Shown: positions 16,162 to 26,444, counted from the stretch's first letter. The stretch: DNA of 64,000 nt from Confluentibacter lentus (GCF_002806995.1 NZ_NIHE01000005.1:1-64000); one strand, 5' to 3'. Program-made: numbers and translations. The notes: a model not told the origin generated them from the sequence alone.

Positions 16162-19100
16162 ATGAAAAGGAAATTTCTACTTTTATTTTTATTCATTTCT
16201 ATTGTTTGTCTCTCTCAACAAAAAAATTATACTGTTAATTGGGAGGGAAAACAAGTGTTATCTGCTGGAAATCATTCCTTAGAAATACCTTCATTTAATA
16301 AAGAACATTTTAGTTATGATTTTGAAGAAGGATTGCAATTCGTCGACCAATGGAAAATAACCAGTCCGATTAATGAATCTTCAATAGTTATAACTAATGT
16401 TTCATATTCCAACATATCTAAAAGCGAATTAGGTGATTTGGATATTAATAAATTACCGAATGAATTAAAGTTTAGCTTAGAAAATTCCAAATCAAGGGAT
16501 AAACAATATGCCTTTTTTAAATTATCGCCTATTATAAAGAACACTGATGGTTCATTTAAAAAAATCACTTCTTTCCAAATTACCTACAATGAAATCACTA
16601 ATACGAATAGAACTACTGCAGCAAATAAATCATTTGGTTCTTTGGCTGTTTCAAATTCTGTGTTAAGTACTGGGAGATGGTTTAAATTTTATGTTGAAGA
16701 GACTGGTGTTTTCAGATTGTCGAAGAATTTTATAAGGCAATTAGGTGTTGATGTTGATAATGTGGACCCGCGTACTATCAAAATATATGGCAATGGCGGA
16801 CAAATGATACCGTATTCCAATACTATTGCTCAATCATTTGATGTTATTGAAAATGCCATAAAATTTGTTGGTGAAGCAGACGGCGTGTTTAATAATGAAG
16901 ACTATATACTGTTTTATGCGCAAGGTCCTAAAGAATTTAATTCAGAAAGCAATACCAATATAAATTGTTACACAGATAAAACATACTACTATATTAATGT
17001 GGGAACTGGTAATGGGAAACGTATTCAGCCATTTAATCAACCAACTGGTGCGATAGATTTGGTAATTAATACGTTTGAAGATTATCATTTTCATGAAGTA
17101 GATGAATACAATTTAGCGTCTTTGGGAAGACGATGGTTTGGTGATAGATTTGATATTCAAAATCAAAAAACATTTCAATTTGATGTTCCCAATTTGGTTA
17201 CAACAGCTCCAGTAAGACTTAAGGTGTATTTCGCTTCAACATCTACAACTCAAAGTTCTTTAAAAATTGATGTTAATGGAACGGCTGTTTCTACTTTGTT
17301 AATAAATGGTGTTTCTGGAACAAATTTAGCTAATGAGGCATCCTACATTGGAAATGTAAACGTAGGGTCTTCAACAATTTCAGTGAATCTTAATTTTGAT
17401 AATCAGGGAAATCCAAGTGGTGTTGGTTATTTGGATTATGTTTCTGTTGAAAGTTTAAGAAATCTGAGCTTTTCGAATAAGCAGTTTCAGTTCAAAAATA
17501 GTATTGTTACATCAACTTCTGGCATTGGTCAATACAATATAACCAATGCATCACAAGTCTCAGAAGTTTGGGACGTTACGGATAAATATAACGTCACAAG
17601 TCTTGAAAACACAAATGCAAGTGCCACTTTTAGTTTTACATCTACATTAGGCACTTTAAAAACTTATGTGGCTGTAACTCCAACAGATTATTATGAGCCA
17701 AAAGCAGATTCAAATACCTCATTAAGTAATCAGAACTTAAAAGGAACACTTTTTTTAAATAGTTCAGGGCAATTTCAAGATATAGATTATGTTATTGTAG
17801 CACCCAATAATATGCTCGCCCAAGCAGAACGTTTGGCGCAAATAAATAGAAATCAATACAATCTAAATGTTAAGGTTGTTGGCTTGAACGAGATTTATAA
17901 TGAGTTTAGTACAGGTAATCAAGATATTGGTGCCATTAGAAATATGGTAAAATATGTGTATGATAATGCCAGCACTCCAGATAACAGATTAAAGTATTTA
18001 TGTTTGTTTGGAGACGGTTCTTTTGACTATAAAGACAGAATACAGAACAATACAAACATTATGCCTTCGTGGTATTCTTATAATAGTTTCAATCTAACGA
18101 GTTCTTTTGTTTCTGATGATTTTTATGGTATGATGGATGCTAATGAAGGTACCATGGGAACCAGTGATAGATTGGATATTGCTGTTGGTAGAATTCTTGC
18201 CGAAACGCCCCAACAAGCAAAGGACATGGTTGATAAAGTAGAATCTTATTATTCCAAGGAATCCTTTGGAAGCTGGCGTAATAATTATGTTGTAGTTTCG
18301 GATGATGTAGACCGGGATTGGGAAGGGATTTTGCAACAAACCACAGACAATATCGGAAATTTGGTTACCCAAGAAAAACCGTTTGTAAACGTTGTAAAAG
18401 TGCATTCTGATGCTTTTAAACAGGAGTCTTCGGCAGGCGGAAATACCTATCCAAAAGTCAATGAGGCTTTTGTAAATGCCATTGATAACGGTGCTTTGGT
18501 GGTAAACTACTTTGGACATGGTGGTGAAGATGGTTTGGCTGGTGAACGTATATTGTTGAAACCGGATATACAGGGTTTGAGAAATTTTAATAAGCTCCAT
18601 TGTTTTGTGTCCGTTACATGTGAGTTTACCAAGTTCGATAATCCGTTTAGGCAAACGGCTGGTGAATTCGCTTATTGGAATAAGCAAGCAGGAGCAATAG
18701 GTCTTATTACTACAACTCGACAAATATTCGTGAATTTTGCTATCAACTTTAATAATCTTTTGGGGCAGTATTTATTTTCATATAGTGATGACGATAATTA
18801 TAGCGATTTTGAATATCCAACTATGGCCGAATCATTGCGATTGACTAAAAATAATCCGTCAATAGCTTCAAACAGTCAAAATAGATTGGTGTTTTTTATC
18901 GGTGATCCTGCTATGAAGTTGGCATTTCCTAAACCAAATATTAGATTAACAAAAATTAATGATGTAGACATCACACAAGCGACAGATACCTTAAAAGCAT
19001 TAAGTCGCATAAAATTATCAGGTGAAGTAACCGATTTGTCTGGAAATATTTTAAGCAATTATAACGGTGTACTTTCTACAACCATTTATGATAAAGATAT

Positions 19101-20049
19101 AAACAGGCAAACCCTTGCTAATGATGGTACTAGAGATGTCAATGGGCAAGTAGTAAGATTGGATTTCACAACACTTGGTGCAATTATTTTTAGGGGTCAG
19201 GCATCTGTTCAAAACGGGCAATTCGAATTTAATTTTGTGGTTCCAAAAGATATTGGTATTCCTGTAGGCTTTGGTAAAGTGAGTTTTTATTCAGAAAAGG
19301 CCGCCTTGTTGGAAGACCAAACGGGAGCGGCCATAAATACGGTAAAAATAGGGGGTTTGAATGAAAATGCAGAAGAAGATAATATAGGTCCTACCATTAC
19401 ATTATACATGAATGATGAGAATTTTGTATCAGGAGGTATTACTAATGAATCACCTACATTGTTGGTAAAATTGGAAGACGCCAATGGTATTAATACGGCA
19501 AGTGGTATTGGTCATGACATTGTAGCCATTTTAGATGGTGATGAAACCAATCCGTTTATATTGAATGATTATTATCAAACAGAAGTTGATGATTATCAAA
19601 AAGGAATCGCCACCTATCCTTTTAGGGATTTAGAACCTGGTCTTCACACTTTAACACTCAAAGCTTGGGATGTTTATAATAATTCTTCCATTGCAGAAAT
19701 TCAATTCATTGTATTTGATAAAGACCAAGAATTGGTTATAAATAATGTGTTGAATTATCCCAATCCATTTGTTAATTATACCGAATTTTGGTTCAATCAC
19801 AATAGTTCTGATGCTTTAGACGTTTCAATACAAATATTTACCGTTTCTGGGAAACTGGTTAGAACGCTCAATGGTCAAACTATGGGTGGAGGCATTGTTA
19901 ATAGCACGTTATCTAGGGATATTGTTTGGGACGGTAGGGACGATTTTGGAGATAGAATAGGAAAAGGAGTTTATATTTATAAATTAACCGTTCACTCAAA
20001 TCTTTTAAATAAAAAAGTGGAAAAAATCGAGAAACTTGTAATACTATAA
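16162..20049 (+). CDS. porU: Type IX secretion system sortase PorU
   Basis: Cell-surface cysteine protease that removes C-terminal signals from T9SS cargo and links cargo to the surface. A signal peptide ends at about residue 19. A large N-terminal region leads to the gingipain-like C25 peptidase domain. The catalytic dyad is visible as His786 in NYFGHGGED and Cys820 in VSVTCEF. Ig-like domains follow, and the C-terminus has the NYPNPFVNYTEFWF...GKGVYIYKL pattern of a T9SS sorting domain. At 1295 residues it matches flavobacterial PorU. porV follows 34 bases later. The divergent gldJ supports the assignment. Confidence 0.96.
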   Translation: MKRKFLLLFLFISIVCLSQQKNYTVNWEGKQVLSAGNHSLEIPSFNKEHFSYDFEEGLQFVDQWKITSPINESSIVITNVSYSNISKSELGDLDINKLPNELKFSLENSKSRDKQYAFFKLSPIIKNTDGSFKKITSFQITYNEITNTNRTTAANKSFGSLAVSNSVLSTGRWFKFYVEETGVFRLSKNFIRQLGVDVDNVDPRTIKIYGNGGQMIPYSNTIAQSFDVIENAIKFVGEADGVFNNEDYILFYAQGPKEFNSESNTNINCYTDKTYYYINVGTGNGKRIQPFNQPTGAIDLVINTFEDYHFHEVDEYNLASLGRRWFGDRFDIQNQKTFQFDVPNLVTTAPVRLKVYFASTSTTQSSLKIDVNGTAVSTLLINGVSGTNLANEASYIGNVNVGSSTISVNLNFDNQGNPSGVGYLDYVSVESLRNLSFSNKQFQFKNSIVTSTSGIGQYNITNASQVSEVWDVTDKYNVTSLENTNASATFSFTSTLGTLKTYVAVTPTDYYEPKADSNTSLSNQNLKGTLFLNSSGQFQDIDYVIVAPNNMLAQAERLAQINRNQYNLNVKVVGLNEIYNEFSTGNQDIGAIRNMVKYVYDNASTPDNRLKYLCLFGDGSFDYKDRIQNNTNIMPSWYSYNSFNLTSSFVSDDFYGMMDANEGTMGTSDRLDIAVGRILAETPQQAKDMVDKVESYYSKESFGSWRNNYVVVSDDVDRDWEGILQQTTDNIGNLVTQEKPFVNVVKVHSDAFKQESSAGGNTYPKVNEAFVNAIDNGALVVNYFGHGGEDGLAGERILLKPDIQGLRNFNKLHCFVSVTCEFTKFDNPFRQTAGEFAYWNKQAGAIGLITTTRQIFVNFAINFNNLLGQYLFSYSDDDNYSDFEYPTMAESLRLTKNNPSIASNSQNRLVFFIGDPAMKLAFPKPNIRLTKINDVDITQATDTLKALSRIKLSGEVTDLSGNILSNYNGVLSTTIYDKDINRQTLANDGTRDVNGQVVRLDFTTLGAIIFRGQASVQNGQFEFNFVVPKDIGIPVGFGKVSFYSEKAALLEDQTGAAINTVKIGGLNENAEEDNIGPTITLYMNDENFVSGGITNESPTLLVKLEDANGINTASGIGHDIVAILDGDETNPFILNDYYQTEVDDYQKGIATYPFRDLEPGLHTLTLKAWDVYNNSSIAEIQFIVFDKDQELVINNVLNYPNPFVNYTEFWFNHNSSDALDVSIQIFTVSGKLVRTLNGQTMGGGIVNSTLSRDIVWDGRDDFGDRIGKGVYIYKLTVHSNLLNKKVEKIEKLVIL

Positions 20050-20057
20050 TAAAAAAT

Positions 20058-20065
20058 TATATTTG
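20058..20065 (+). promoter_or_regulatory. -7 box (TATATTTG) in front of porV
   Basis: Perfect TAnnTTTG between porU and porV, 18 bases before the porV start, so porV may be transcribed both with porU and on its own. Confidence 0.45.
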
Positions 20066-20083
20066 TTAAATAAAAATTGATAC

Positions 20084-21316
20084 ATGAAGAATAAAGTATG
20101 CGTTTTAATGCTCTTGGTAACTGTATTTAAAATAAGTGCACAAACTACCATAATCCCTGATGACAACGATTCTAGAGTCATAACCACAGGAATGCCTTTT
20201 GTCCTCATTGCGGCAGATGCACGTGCAGCTGCTATGGGCGATATGGGAGTTGCTACCTCGGTAGATGGTTTTTCACAACAATGGAATTCATCGAAATATG
20301 TTTTTTCGGAAACCAAATCAGGCATAGCGGTCAGTTACACGCCTTATTTAAGTAAATTGGTAAATGATATTTTTTTAGGAAATGTCACTTATTTTAATCG
20401 TTTAGATGAGCGTAGTGCCTTTGCTGCTAGTTTTAGATATTTTTCTTTGGGAGATATTGAATTTAGAGAGAATGAAATATCACAAGCATTAATACAGAGA
20501 CCTAACGAATTGACCATAGACGCTTCTTACGCCTTAAGATTGTCAGATCAATTCGCCATGTCTGTTGCTATGCGATATTTACGATCTGATTTAAGACTTG
20601 ATGATGGAACTGGTAATGTGGCAGCAGCAAATACTTTTGGAGTAGATATTTCGGGATATTATCAAAGTGAAGAAGAAGCATACTCAGATTTTAATGGGCG
20701 ATGGAGAGCTGGGTTTGCCGTTCAAAATTTAGGGCCAAAATTCAAATATGATGATGGTGGTGTAGAAAATTTTCAACCAACAAATCTACGCTTAGGGGCT
20801 GGTTTTGATTTTATTTTTGATGAGTACAATAAATTGGCTGTGACGGCAGAAGTAGCCAAACTGTTGGTGCCAACTCCTCCTATATATGGTGATGAGTATA
20901 ATTATGTTGATACAAATAGTAATGGTGTTTATGATGATGGAGAAGAAACAACTTTGGTTCAGGAGGGTGTCATTTACAAAGGTCAAGACCCTAATGTGGA
21001 TTTCTTGTCCGGTATTTTTCAGTCTTTTGGAGATGCACCGGGTGGTTTTAGCGAAGAATTAAAAGAATTCACTTGGGCATTAGGCGCAGAATATACCTAT
21101 CAAGATTCCTTCGCATTCAGGGCAGGTTATTTTAATGAAAGTGAAGAAAAAGGTGCTAGAAAATTTTTGGCTTTAGGTGCTGGCTTTAAGTATAATGTAG
21201 TTAATATCGATTTATCATACTTATTTTCGGCATCAAAAGTGCAAAGTCCTCTGGAAAGTACGTTGCGTTTTGCATTAACATTTAATTTTGGTGCAGGCGA
21301 ATACAGAGAATACTAA
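20084..21316 (+). CDS. porV: Type IX secretion system outer-membrane protein PorV
   Basis: Outer-membrane beta-barrel shuttle that receives T9SS cargo from the translocon and delivers it to PorU. The signal peptide ends around residue 19 (KISAQ). The N-terminal motif GMPFVLIAADARAAAMGDMGVATS is the PorV/PorQ hallmark. Alternating amphipathic strands continue to the C-terminal FALTFNFGAGEYREY barrel end. Length 410 is normal. An acidic loop with a DTNSNGVYDDGEE calcium-like pattern lies at about 278-290. It lies directly after porU, and a strong terminator follows. Confidence 0.96.
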   Translation: MKNKVCVLMLLVTVFKISAQTTIIPDDNDSRVITTGMPFVLIAADARAAAMGDMGVATSVDGFSQQWNSSKYVFSETKSGIAVSYTPYLSKLVNDIFLGNVTYFNRLDERSAFAASFRYFSLGDIEFRENEISQALIQRPNELTIDASYALRLSDQFAMSVAMRYLRSDLRLDDGTGNVAAANTFGVDISGYYQSEEEAYSDFNGRWRAGFAVQNLGPKFKYDDGGVENFQPTNLRLGAGFDFIFDEYNKLAVTAEVAKLLVPTPPIYGDEYNYVDTNSNGVYDDGEETTLVQEGVIYKGQDPNVDFLSGIFQSFGDAPGGFSEELKEFTWALGAEYTYQDSFAFRAGYFNESEEKGARKFLALGAGFKYNVVNIDLSYLFSASKVQSPLESTLRFALTFNFGAGEYREY

Positions 21317-21342
21317 TTAGTATGAAGCATTTTATGATATCT

Positions 21343-21373
21343 AAAAACTATTACAAATCGTAATAGTTTTTTT
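21343..21373 (+). terminator. Terminator of porU-porV
   Basis: An 11-bp stem AAAAACTATTA/TAATAGTTTTT with a 7-base loop and a T-run, 26 bases past the porV stop. Confidence 0.88.
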
Positions 21374-21414
21374 GTTTAAAATAGTATCGTAACTTTATTA
21401 AAAAAGTTTAACGC

Positions 21415-21897
21415 ATGAAAGAACTCAAAATAGAATCCATTTTTCAAGTCTACGACGACTTAAATGAACTTCCCAATGATGTATTTCTATTAATGAATAA
21501 TGCCATTAAAGCAAGAATCAAGGCCTATGCGCCATATTCTAAATTTAAAGTGGGGGCAGCTATCTTATTAGATAATGGGGAAATAGTAACAGGAAATAAC
21601 CAAGAAAACGTCTCCTACCCTTCAGGTTTGTGTGCCGAACGTACTGCCATATATTATGCAGGCGCCAAATACCCAGATTCCAAAATATTAAAGATGGCTA
21701 TTACAGCGGCTTCAAGTAATCAAAAAACCAAGCAACCCATTCCGCCATGTGGCGCTTGCAGGCAAGCGATAGCGGAATATGAAATTAAGCAAGACTCCCC
21801 TGTAGAAATTTATTTTATGGGTGAAGTTGGTAACATTATGAAATCGAATTCCCTAAGCAATTTGCTGCCCTTACTTTTTGATAAAAAAGCATTGTAA
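21415..21897 (+). CDS. cdd: Cytidine deaminase
   Basis: Zinc-dependent hydrolytic deamination of cytidine and deoxycytidine to uridines, in pyrimidine salvage. The zinc site is intact: Cys73-Ala-Glu75 (CAERTAIYYAG, Glu75 the proton shuttle) and PCGACRQ with Cys112 and Cys115. At 160 residues it is a small tetrameric-type enzyme with an N-terminal extension of about 20 residues. Monocistronic: a terminator precedes it and the pdhA promoter follows. Confidence 0.95.
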   Translation: MKELKIESIFQVYDDLNELPNDVFLLMNNAIKARIKAYAPYSKFKVGAAILLDNGEIVTGNNQENVSYPSGLCAERTAIYYAGAKYPDSKILKMAITAASSNQKTKQPIPPCGACRQAIAEYEIKQDSPVEIYFMGEVGNIMKSNSLSNLLPLLFDKKAL

Positions 21898-21994
21898 TTA
21901 TTGTAGTAATCTTTTCAAAAAAACAGTAAATAATTAAAATTTTCCAAAAAGATATCAAATTCAATATTTTTTCGACTTTAATGAATTTACGTTT

Positions 21995-22023
21995 TTGCAA
22001 TCCCTAGCAATGTATTACTTTTG
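21995..22023 (+). promoter_or_regulatory. Promoter of pdhA-pdhC
   Basis: TTG at 21995-21997, an 18-base spacer, TACTTTTG at 22016-22023; the start codon is 37 bases downstream. Confidence 0.75.
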
Positions 22024-22060
22024 TGTTTCGCTTAAGTAAAATCTAATATTATATTAGTCG

Positions 22061-23059
22061 ATGCAAAAAATCACAAAAGAAGTTTACCTCAAATGGTACG
22101 AAGACATGTCATTCTGGAGAAAGTTTGAAGACAAACTAGCTGCAGTATATATACAACAAAAAGTAAGAGGGTTTCTTCACTTGTACAATGGTCAGGAAGC
22201 TGTATTGGCAGGGGCTTTACATGCTATGGACTTAACAAAAGATAAAATGATTACCGCCTATAGAAATCACGTTCAGCCAATTGGCATGGGTGTAGATCCA
22301 AGACGTGTTATGGCAGAGCTTTTTGGAAAAGGTACTGGGACATCACAAGGTCTTGGGGGGTCCATGCACATTTTTTCTAAAGAATTCCGTTTTTATGGAG
22401 GTCATGGTATTGTTGGGGGTCAAATTCCACTCGGTGCAGGAATTGCTTTTGGAGATAAGTATCATGGTAGCGATGCCGTAACATTATGCTGTTTTGGTGA
22501 TGGCGCTGCTCGTCAAGGGTCGTTGCATGAATCGTTCAATTTAGCCATGCTTTGGAAATTGCCAGTTGTATTTGTTTGTGAAAACAACGGATATGCTATG
22601 GGAACGTCTGTAGAGCGTACAGCTAACCATACTGAAATTTGGAAATTAGGTTTGGGTTATGAAATGCCTTGTGGCCCTGTTAATGGGATGAATCCTATAA
22701 AAGTTGCAGAAGCTTTTGATGAGGCCATTCAACGTGCACGTCGTGGTGAAGGACCAACGTTTTTAGAGTTGAAAACATACCGCTATAGAGGCCACTCCAT
22801 GAGTGATGCTCAACATTATAGGACAAAGGCAGAAGTTGAAGAATACAAGAAAATAGACCCAATAACCCAGATTAAAGATATTATTCTTGAAAAGAAATAT
22901 GCTTCTGAAGACGATTTAAAAATCATAGACAAACGTGTTAAGGATTTGGTTGAAGAATGCGAGAAATTTGCAGATGAGTCACCATATCCAGAGAAAAATG
23001 TTATGTACGACGTTGTTTACGAGCAAGAAGATTATCCATTTATTCAACATAAAATATAA
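22061..23059 (+). CDS. pdhA: Pyruvate dehydrogenase E1 component, alpha subunit
   Basis: Thiamine-diphosphate-dependent decarboxylation of pyruvate in the cytoplasmic pyruvate dehydrogenase complex, together with a beta subunit. The TPP-binding motif GDGAARQGSLHESFNLA...ENN is at about 146-176. The regulatory-loop-like YRYRGHSMSDAQHYRTK is near residue 243. Length 332 is normal for the alpha chain of an alpha2beta2 E1. The E2 gene starts 3 bases after the stop. No pdhB or lpd is in the window, so the beta chain and E3 must be encoded elsewhere. A branched-chain E1 alpha is possible but less likely beside this E2. Confidence 0.93.
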   Translation: MQKITKEVYLKWYEDMSFWRKFEDKLAAVYIQQKVRGFLHLYNGQEAVLAGALHAMDLTKDKMITAYRNHVQPIGMGVDPRRVMAELFGKGTGTSQGLGGSMHIFSKEFRFYGGHGIVGGQIPLGAGIAFGDKYHGSDAVTLCCFGDGAARQGSLHESFNLAMLWKLPVVFVCENNGYAMGTSVERTANHTEIWKLGLGYEMPCGPVNGMNPIKVAEAFDEAIQRARRGEGPTFLELKTYRYRGHSMSDAQHYRTKAEVEEYKKIDPITQIKDIILEKKYASEDDLKIIDKRVKDLVEECEKFADESPYPEKNVMYDVVYEQEDYPFIQHKI

Positions 23060-23062
23060 GCT

Positions 23063-24712
23063 ATGGCAGAAATAATAAATATGCCGCGATTGAGCGATAC
23101 CATGGAAGAAGGAACTGTGGCCACTTGGTTAAAAAAGGTTGGTGACAAAATAAGTGAAGGCGATATTTTAGCTGAAATTGAAACTGATAAAGCCACTATG
23201 GAATTTGAGTCTTTTCATGAAGGTACATTACTCCATATTGGTGTTAAAGAAGGGGAAACTACCAAGGTTGATGAATTGTTGGCCATCATTGGTGAAGAAG
23301 GTGAAGATATTTCCAGTTTATTAAGTGGTGGTAGCAAATCTACTCCTGAAGTGAAGCCTGAGCCAAAGAAAGAAGAAAAAGAATCTACAGAAATAAAAGC
23401 GCCAATAGAAGAAAAATCAGAGGATCAAACGGCTTCTTCAAATGCCGATTTACCTGATGGTGTTGTTGTGGTTACGATGCCTCGTTTAAGTGATACCATG
23501 GAAGAAGGTACAGTTGCTACTTGGCTGAAAAAAGTTGGTGATACCGTTACGGAAGGTGAAATTTTAGCAGAAATCGAAACAGATAAAGCTACTATGGAAT
23601 TTGAATCCTTTCAATCAGGAACCTTATTATATATTGGTTTAAAAGAAGGTGAATCTGCAAAAGTAGATTCATTACTAGCTATTATAGGCCCTACTGGGAC
23701 AGATGTATCTGGAGTGGCATCTAGTTTTAAAGCTGGTGCAACAACTGCTAAGAAAGAAGAATCACCAAAAAAAGTTGAAGAGCCAAAAGTCGAAACTTCA
23801 AAAGAAATTCAGAAACAAGAAGCTCCAAAGGAATCCAAGCCAGCTGCTAAAACAGCTACTAACGGAAGGTTATTTGTATCTCCATTAGCTAAAAAAATCG
23901 CTGAAGAAAAAGGAATTAATTTACAACAAGTACAAGGGTCGGGTGAAAACGGACGTATTGTAAAAAGTGATATTGAGAATTACACGCCTTCAGTAGCAGC
24001 GTCAGTTGGTAAATTTATGCCACTTGGTCAAGAAGATTTTGAAGAGATTCCTAATTCCCAAATGCGTAAAGCTATTGCTAAAGCATTAACCAATTCTAAG
24101 TTTACAGCACCTCATTATTATTTGAGTGTTGAGTTTGATATGGATAATGCCATTTCATTCCGAGCACAGTTTAATTCCATCCCAGACACAAAAATATCGT
24201 ATAACGATATGGTTATCAAGGCATGTGCTTTGGCATTAAAGCAACATCCACAAGTCAACTCACAATGGTTTCCAGATAAAATGCGCTTGAATAATCATGT
24301 TCATATTGGTGTTGCCGTAGCTGTGCCAGACGGTTTGGTGGTTCCTGTAGTTAAGTTCGCGAATGAACAAACCTTACCTCAAATAGGTGCGGCGGTAAAA
24401 GATCTTGCAGGGAAGGCTAGAAATAAAAAACTAACGCCCCAAGAAATGGAAGGCAGTACGTTCACGGTTTCTAACTTAGGGATGTTTGGGATAGATACAT
24501 TTACCTCTATTATCAATCAGCCAAATTCAGCCATTCTTTCCGTTGGTAATATTGTTGAAAAACCGGTTGTTAAGAATGGACAAATAGTTGTTGGTAATAC
24601 CATGAAATTGTCATTGGCCTGCGACCATAGAACTGTTGATGGAGCTACAGGGGCACAATTTCTGCAAACATTAAAAGGATATATTGAAAATCCTGTTACT
24701 ATGTTGGTGTAA
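23063..24712 (+). CDS. pdhC: Dihydrolipoamide acetyltransferase (PDH E2) with two lipoyl domains
   Basis: Core acetyltransferase of the pyruvate dehydrogenase complex. There are two near-identical lipoyl domains (about 1-76 and 134-209), with lipoylated Lys43 and Lys175 in ETDKATMEFES. An acidic/alanine-rich linker follows each. The peripheral-subunit binding domain (about 272-308: SPLAKKIAEEKGI...GRIVKSDI) and the catalytic domain ending CDHRTVDGATGAQF, with active-site His and Asp, are intact. The duplicate lipoyl domains are almost identical in protein but differ at many silent sites, so the duplication is old. It starts 3 bases after pdhA; a terminator follows. Confidence 0.95.
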   Translation: MAEIINMPRLSDTMEEGTVATWLKKVGDKISEGDILAEIETDKATMEFESFHEGTLLHIGVKEGETTKVDELLAIIGEEGEDISSLLSGGSKSTPEVKPEPKKEEKESTEIKAPIEEKSEDQTASSNADLPDGVVVVTMPRLSDTMEEGTVATWLKKVGDTVTEGEILAEIETDKATMEFESFQSGTLLYIGLKEGESAKVDSLLAIIGPTGTDVSGVASSFKAGATTAKKEESPKKVEEPKVETSKEIQKQEAPKESKPAAKTATNGRLFVSPLAKKIAEEKGINLQQVQGSGENGRIVKSDIENYTPSVAASVGKFMPLGQEDFEEIPNSQMRKAIAKALTNSKFTAPHYYLSVEFDMDNAISFRAQFNSIPDTKISYNDMVIKACALALKQHPQVNSQWFPDKMRLNNHVHIGVAVAVPDGLVVPVVKFANEQTLPQIGAAVKDLAGKARNKKLTPQEMEGSTFTVSNLGMFGIDTFTSIINQPNSAILSVGNIVEKPVVKNGQIVVGNTMKLSLACDHRTVDGATGAQFLQTLKGYIENPVTMLV

Positions 24713-24756
24713 GAATGTCACTTAGAGTGCAGTCTTAAGACCTCTTTATAAAATTT

Positions 24757-24802
24757 AAACCTGTTTCTCCTGAAAATTTCCTGGATTGAAGCAGGTTTTT
24801 TT
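24757..24802 (+). terminator. Terminator of pdhA-pdhC
   Basis: An 11-bp stem (AAACCTG extended by TTTC/GAAG) around a 20-base loop, followed by a seven-T run. Confidence 0.75.
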
Positions 24803-24826
24803 ATCTTTAAGCATGAAATATTTACT

Positions 24827-25771
24827 ATGAAAAAAATCTTTATAATCATCCCTTTTGCCATTTTAATTGGATTTGTAAGCTTCAAAGTACTTAATAAGGA
24901 TAGTGTGTCGCCCAAAGCCTTAGAAATGATTACGGCCTATCTTTCATCCAATGAATTGGAAGGGCGTGAAATAGGGTCTGTAGGAATTGAAAAAGCAGCC
25001 ATATACATTGAGGCTGTTTTTGAAAAAAATAATATCAAACCTTATTTTGAAACGTATAGAAACAATTTTAAGTGGAGTGTTTTAGATGCTTACAATATTG
25101 TTGGCTATATAGAAGGTAATGACCCCAAACTTAAAAACGAGGTTGTTATTATAGGGGCGCATTATGATCATATTGGACTAGCAGATAAAGTTGGTAACGA
25201 TGAACTTGCCAACGGGGCTAACGATAATGCATCGGGAGTGAGTGGGGTTTTACTAATAGCACAACATTTTGCAGCAACAAAAAGTAATAAGCGAAGCATT
25301 ATAGTCGCCTTATTTTCTGCCGAAGAAAAAGGCATGTTAGGTTCGGCCCATTTAGCAAAAACACTTAAAGAGGATAATATAGACCTATACACCATGTTGA
25401 ATTTTGAAATGATTGGAGTTCCTTTTCCAGATAGGGATTATATGGCATTTGTGACTGGATATGGACTATCAAATATATCTGAAAAAATAAATGAGTACAG
25501 CGATTTCAATCTTACTGGTTTATCTGAGATTTCAGAAGAAAGAGATTTATTTAAACGTTCAGATAATCATCCTTTTTATGAGACTTTTAAAGTGCCTTGC
25601 CACACCATATCATGTAGCGATTTGTCTAACTATGATTATTATCACCATGTAGATGATGAAACCGATAAATTGGATTACAAACACATGGCTAAATTAATAA
25701 GGAAAATCATCCCAGCTATTGAAGCCATTTGCAATACACCAACTAAAGAAATTAAACTATATAATGAGTAA
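24827..25771 (+). CDS. M28 family metallopeptidase, membrane-anchored or exported
   Basis: Zinc aminopeptidase-like enzyme predicted to act outside the cytoplasm. An N-terminal hydrophobic segment (about 3-20) is a signal or anchor. The di-zinc ligands of family M28 are visible: His112 in GAHYDHIG, Asp133 in ANDNASG, the catalytic Glu pair in SAEEKGMLGSAH (about 166-167) and a late His in YYHHVDDETD. At 314 residues it is only the peptidase domain. Its stop codon overlaps the start of the SDR gene (8 bases), so the two are co-translated. The peptide substrate is unknown. Confidence 0.9.
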   Translation: MKKIFIIIPFAILIGFVSFKVLNKDSVSPKALEMITAYLSSNELEGREIGSVGIEKAAIYIEAVFEKNNIKPYFETYRNNFKWSVLDAYNIVGYIEGNDPKLKNEVVIIGAHYDHIGLADKVGNDELANGANDNASGVSGVLLIAQHFAATKSNKRSIIVALFSAEEKGMLGSAHLAKTLKEDNIDLYTMLNFEMIGVPFPDRDYMAFVTGYGLSNISEKINEYSDFNLTGLSEISEERDLFKRSDNHPFYETFKVPCHTISCSDLSNYDYYHHVDDETDKLDYKHMAKLIRKIIPAIEAICNTPTKEIKLYNE

Positions 25772-26444
25772 TATAATTATAACGGGTACAAGTAGAGGTA
25801 TTGGTTTTGAGTTGGTTAAATTGTTTGCCAAGGCTGGGCATCACGTATTGGCACTTTCACGTAACGAAAAGTCAATAGCACTGCTTAAATTACATAATGT
25901 CACGTCTTTTTCGTTCGATTTAAGTGATGCCAATGCTTACAAAAAGGTATCGGATTTTATAAATACGAATTGGCAGCAAGTAGATGTGTTGATTAATAAT
26001 GCTGGTATGCTTGTTAATAAACCATTTTCCCAACTTACTGTGGAAGATTTTGAAACCGTTTATAAAACCAATGTGTTTGGTGTGGTTGAATTAACTAAAA
26101 TAGTGTTGCCTTATATGAAACAAGGTAGTCATGTGGTTACTATCAGTTCTATGGGTGGTGTACAAGGTAGCATAAAGTTTTCGGGATTGGCGGCCTACAG
26201 TTCCAGTAAAGCAGCCGTTATTAACTTGACCGAATTATTGGCTGAAGAATACAAAGATTCCGGTATCTCATTTAATGTGTTAGCGTTGGGAGCCGTACAA
26301 ACCGAAATGTTGCAAGAAGCCTTTCCTGGTTACATAGCATCAACTTCAGCTTTAGAAATGGCAAACTATATTTTTGATTTTGCTCTAAACGGACAAAAAT
26401 ATTATAATGGGAAATTGTTACAAGTTTCTAATTCTACGCCTTAA
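25764..26444 (+). CDS. Short-chain dehydrogenase/reductase (SDR)
   Basis: NAD(P)-dependent oxidoreductase of the classical SDR family. The start at 25764 overlaps the upstream stop and gives MSNIIITGTSRGIGFE, with the Rossmann glycine motif TGTSRGIG right at the N-terminus; upstream in-frame codons lie inside the peptidase gene and lack SDR sequence. NNAG is at about residue 76, and the catalytic YSSSK (Tyr-X-X-X-Lys) is at about 150, after an active-site serine in ISSMGG. Length 226. The substrate cannot be told. Confidence 0.92.
   Translation: MSNIIITGTSRGIGFELVKLFAKAGHHVLALSRNEKSIALLKLHNVTSFSFDLSDANAYKKVSDFINTNWQQVDVLINNAGMLVNKPFSQLTVEDFETVYKTNVFGVVELTKIVLPYMKQGSHVVTISSMGGVQGSIKFSGLAAYSSSKAAVINLTELLAEEYKDSGISFNVLALGAVQTEMLQEAFPGYIASTSALEMANYIFDFALNGQKYYNGKLLQVSNSTP

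Noticed and set aside
18094-18723. A 209-codon minus-strand ORF inside porU
   Set aside because: It lies wholly in the opposite strand of the C25 peptidase domain, whose catalytic residues are intact; its sequence has no recognisable pattern.
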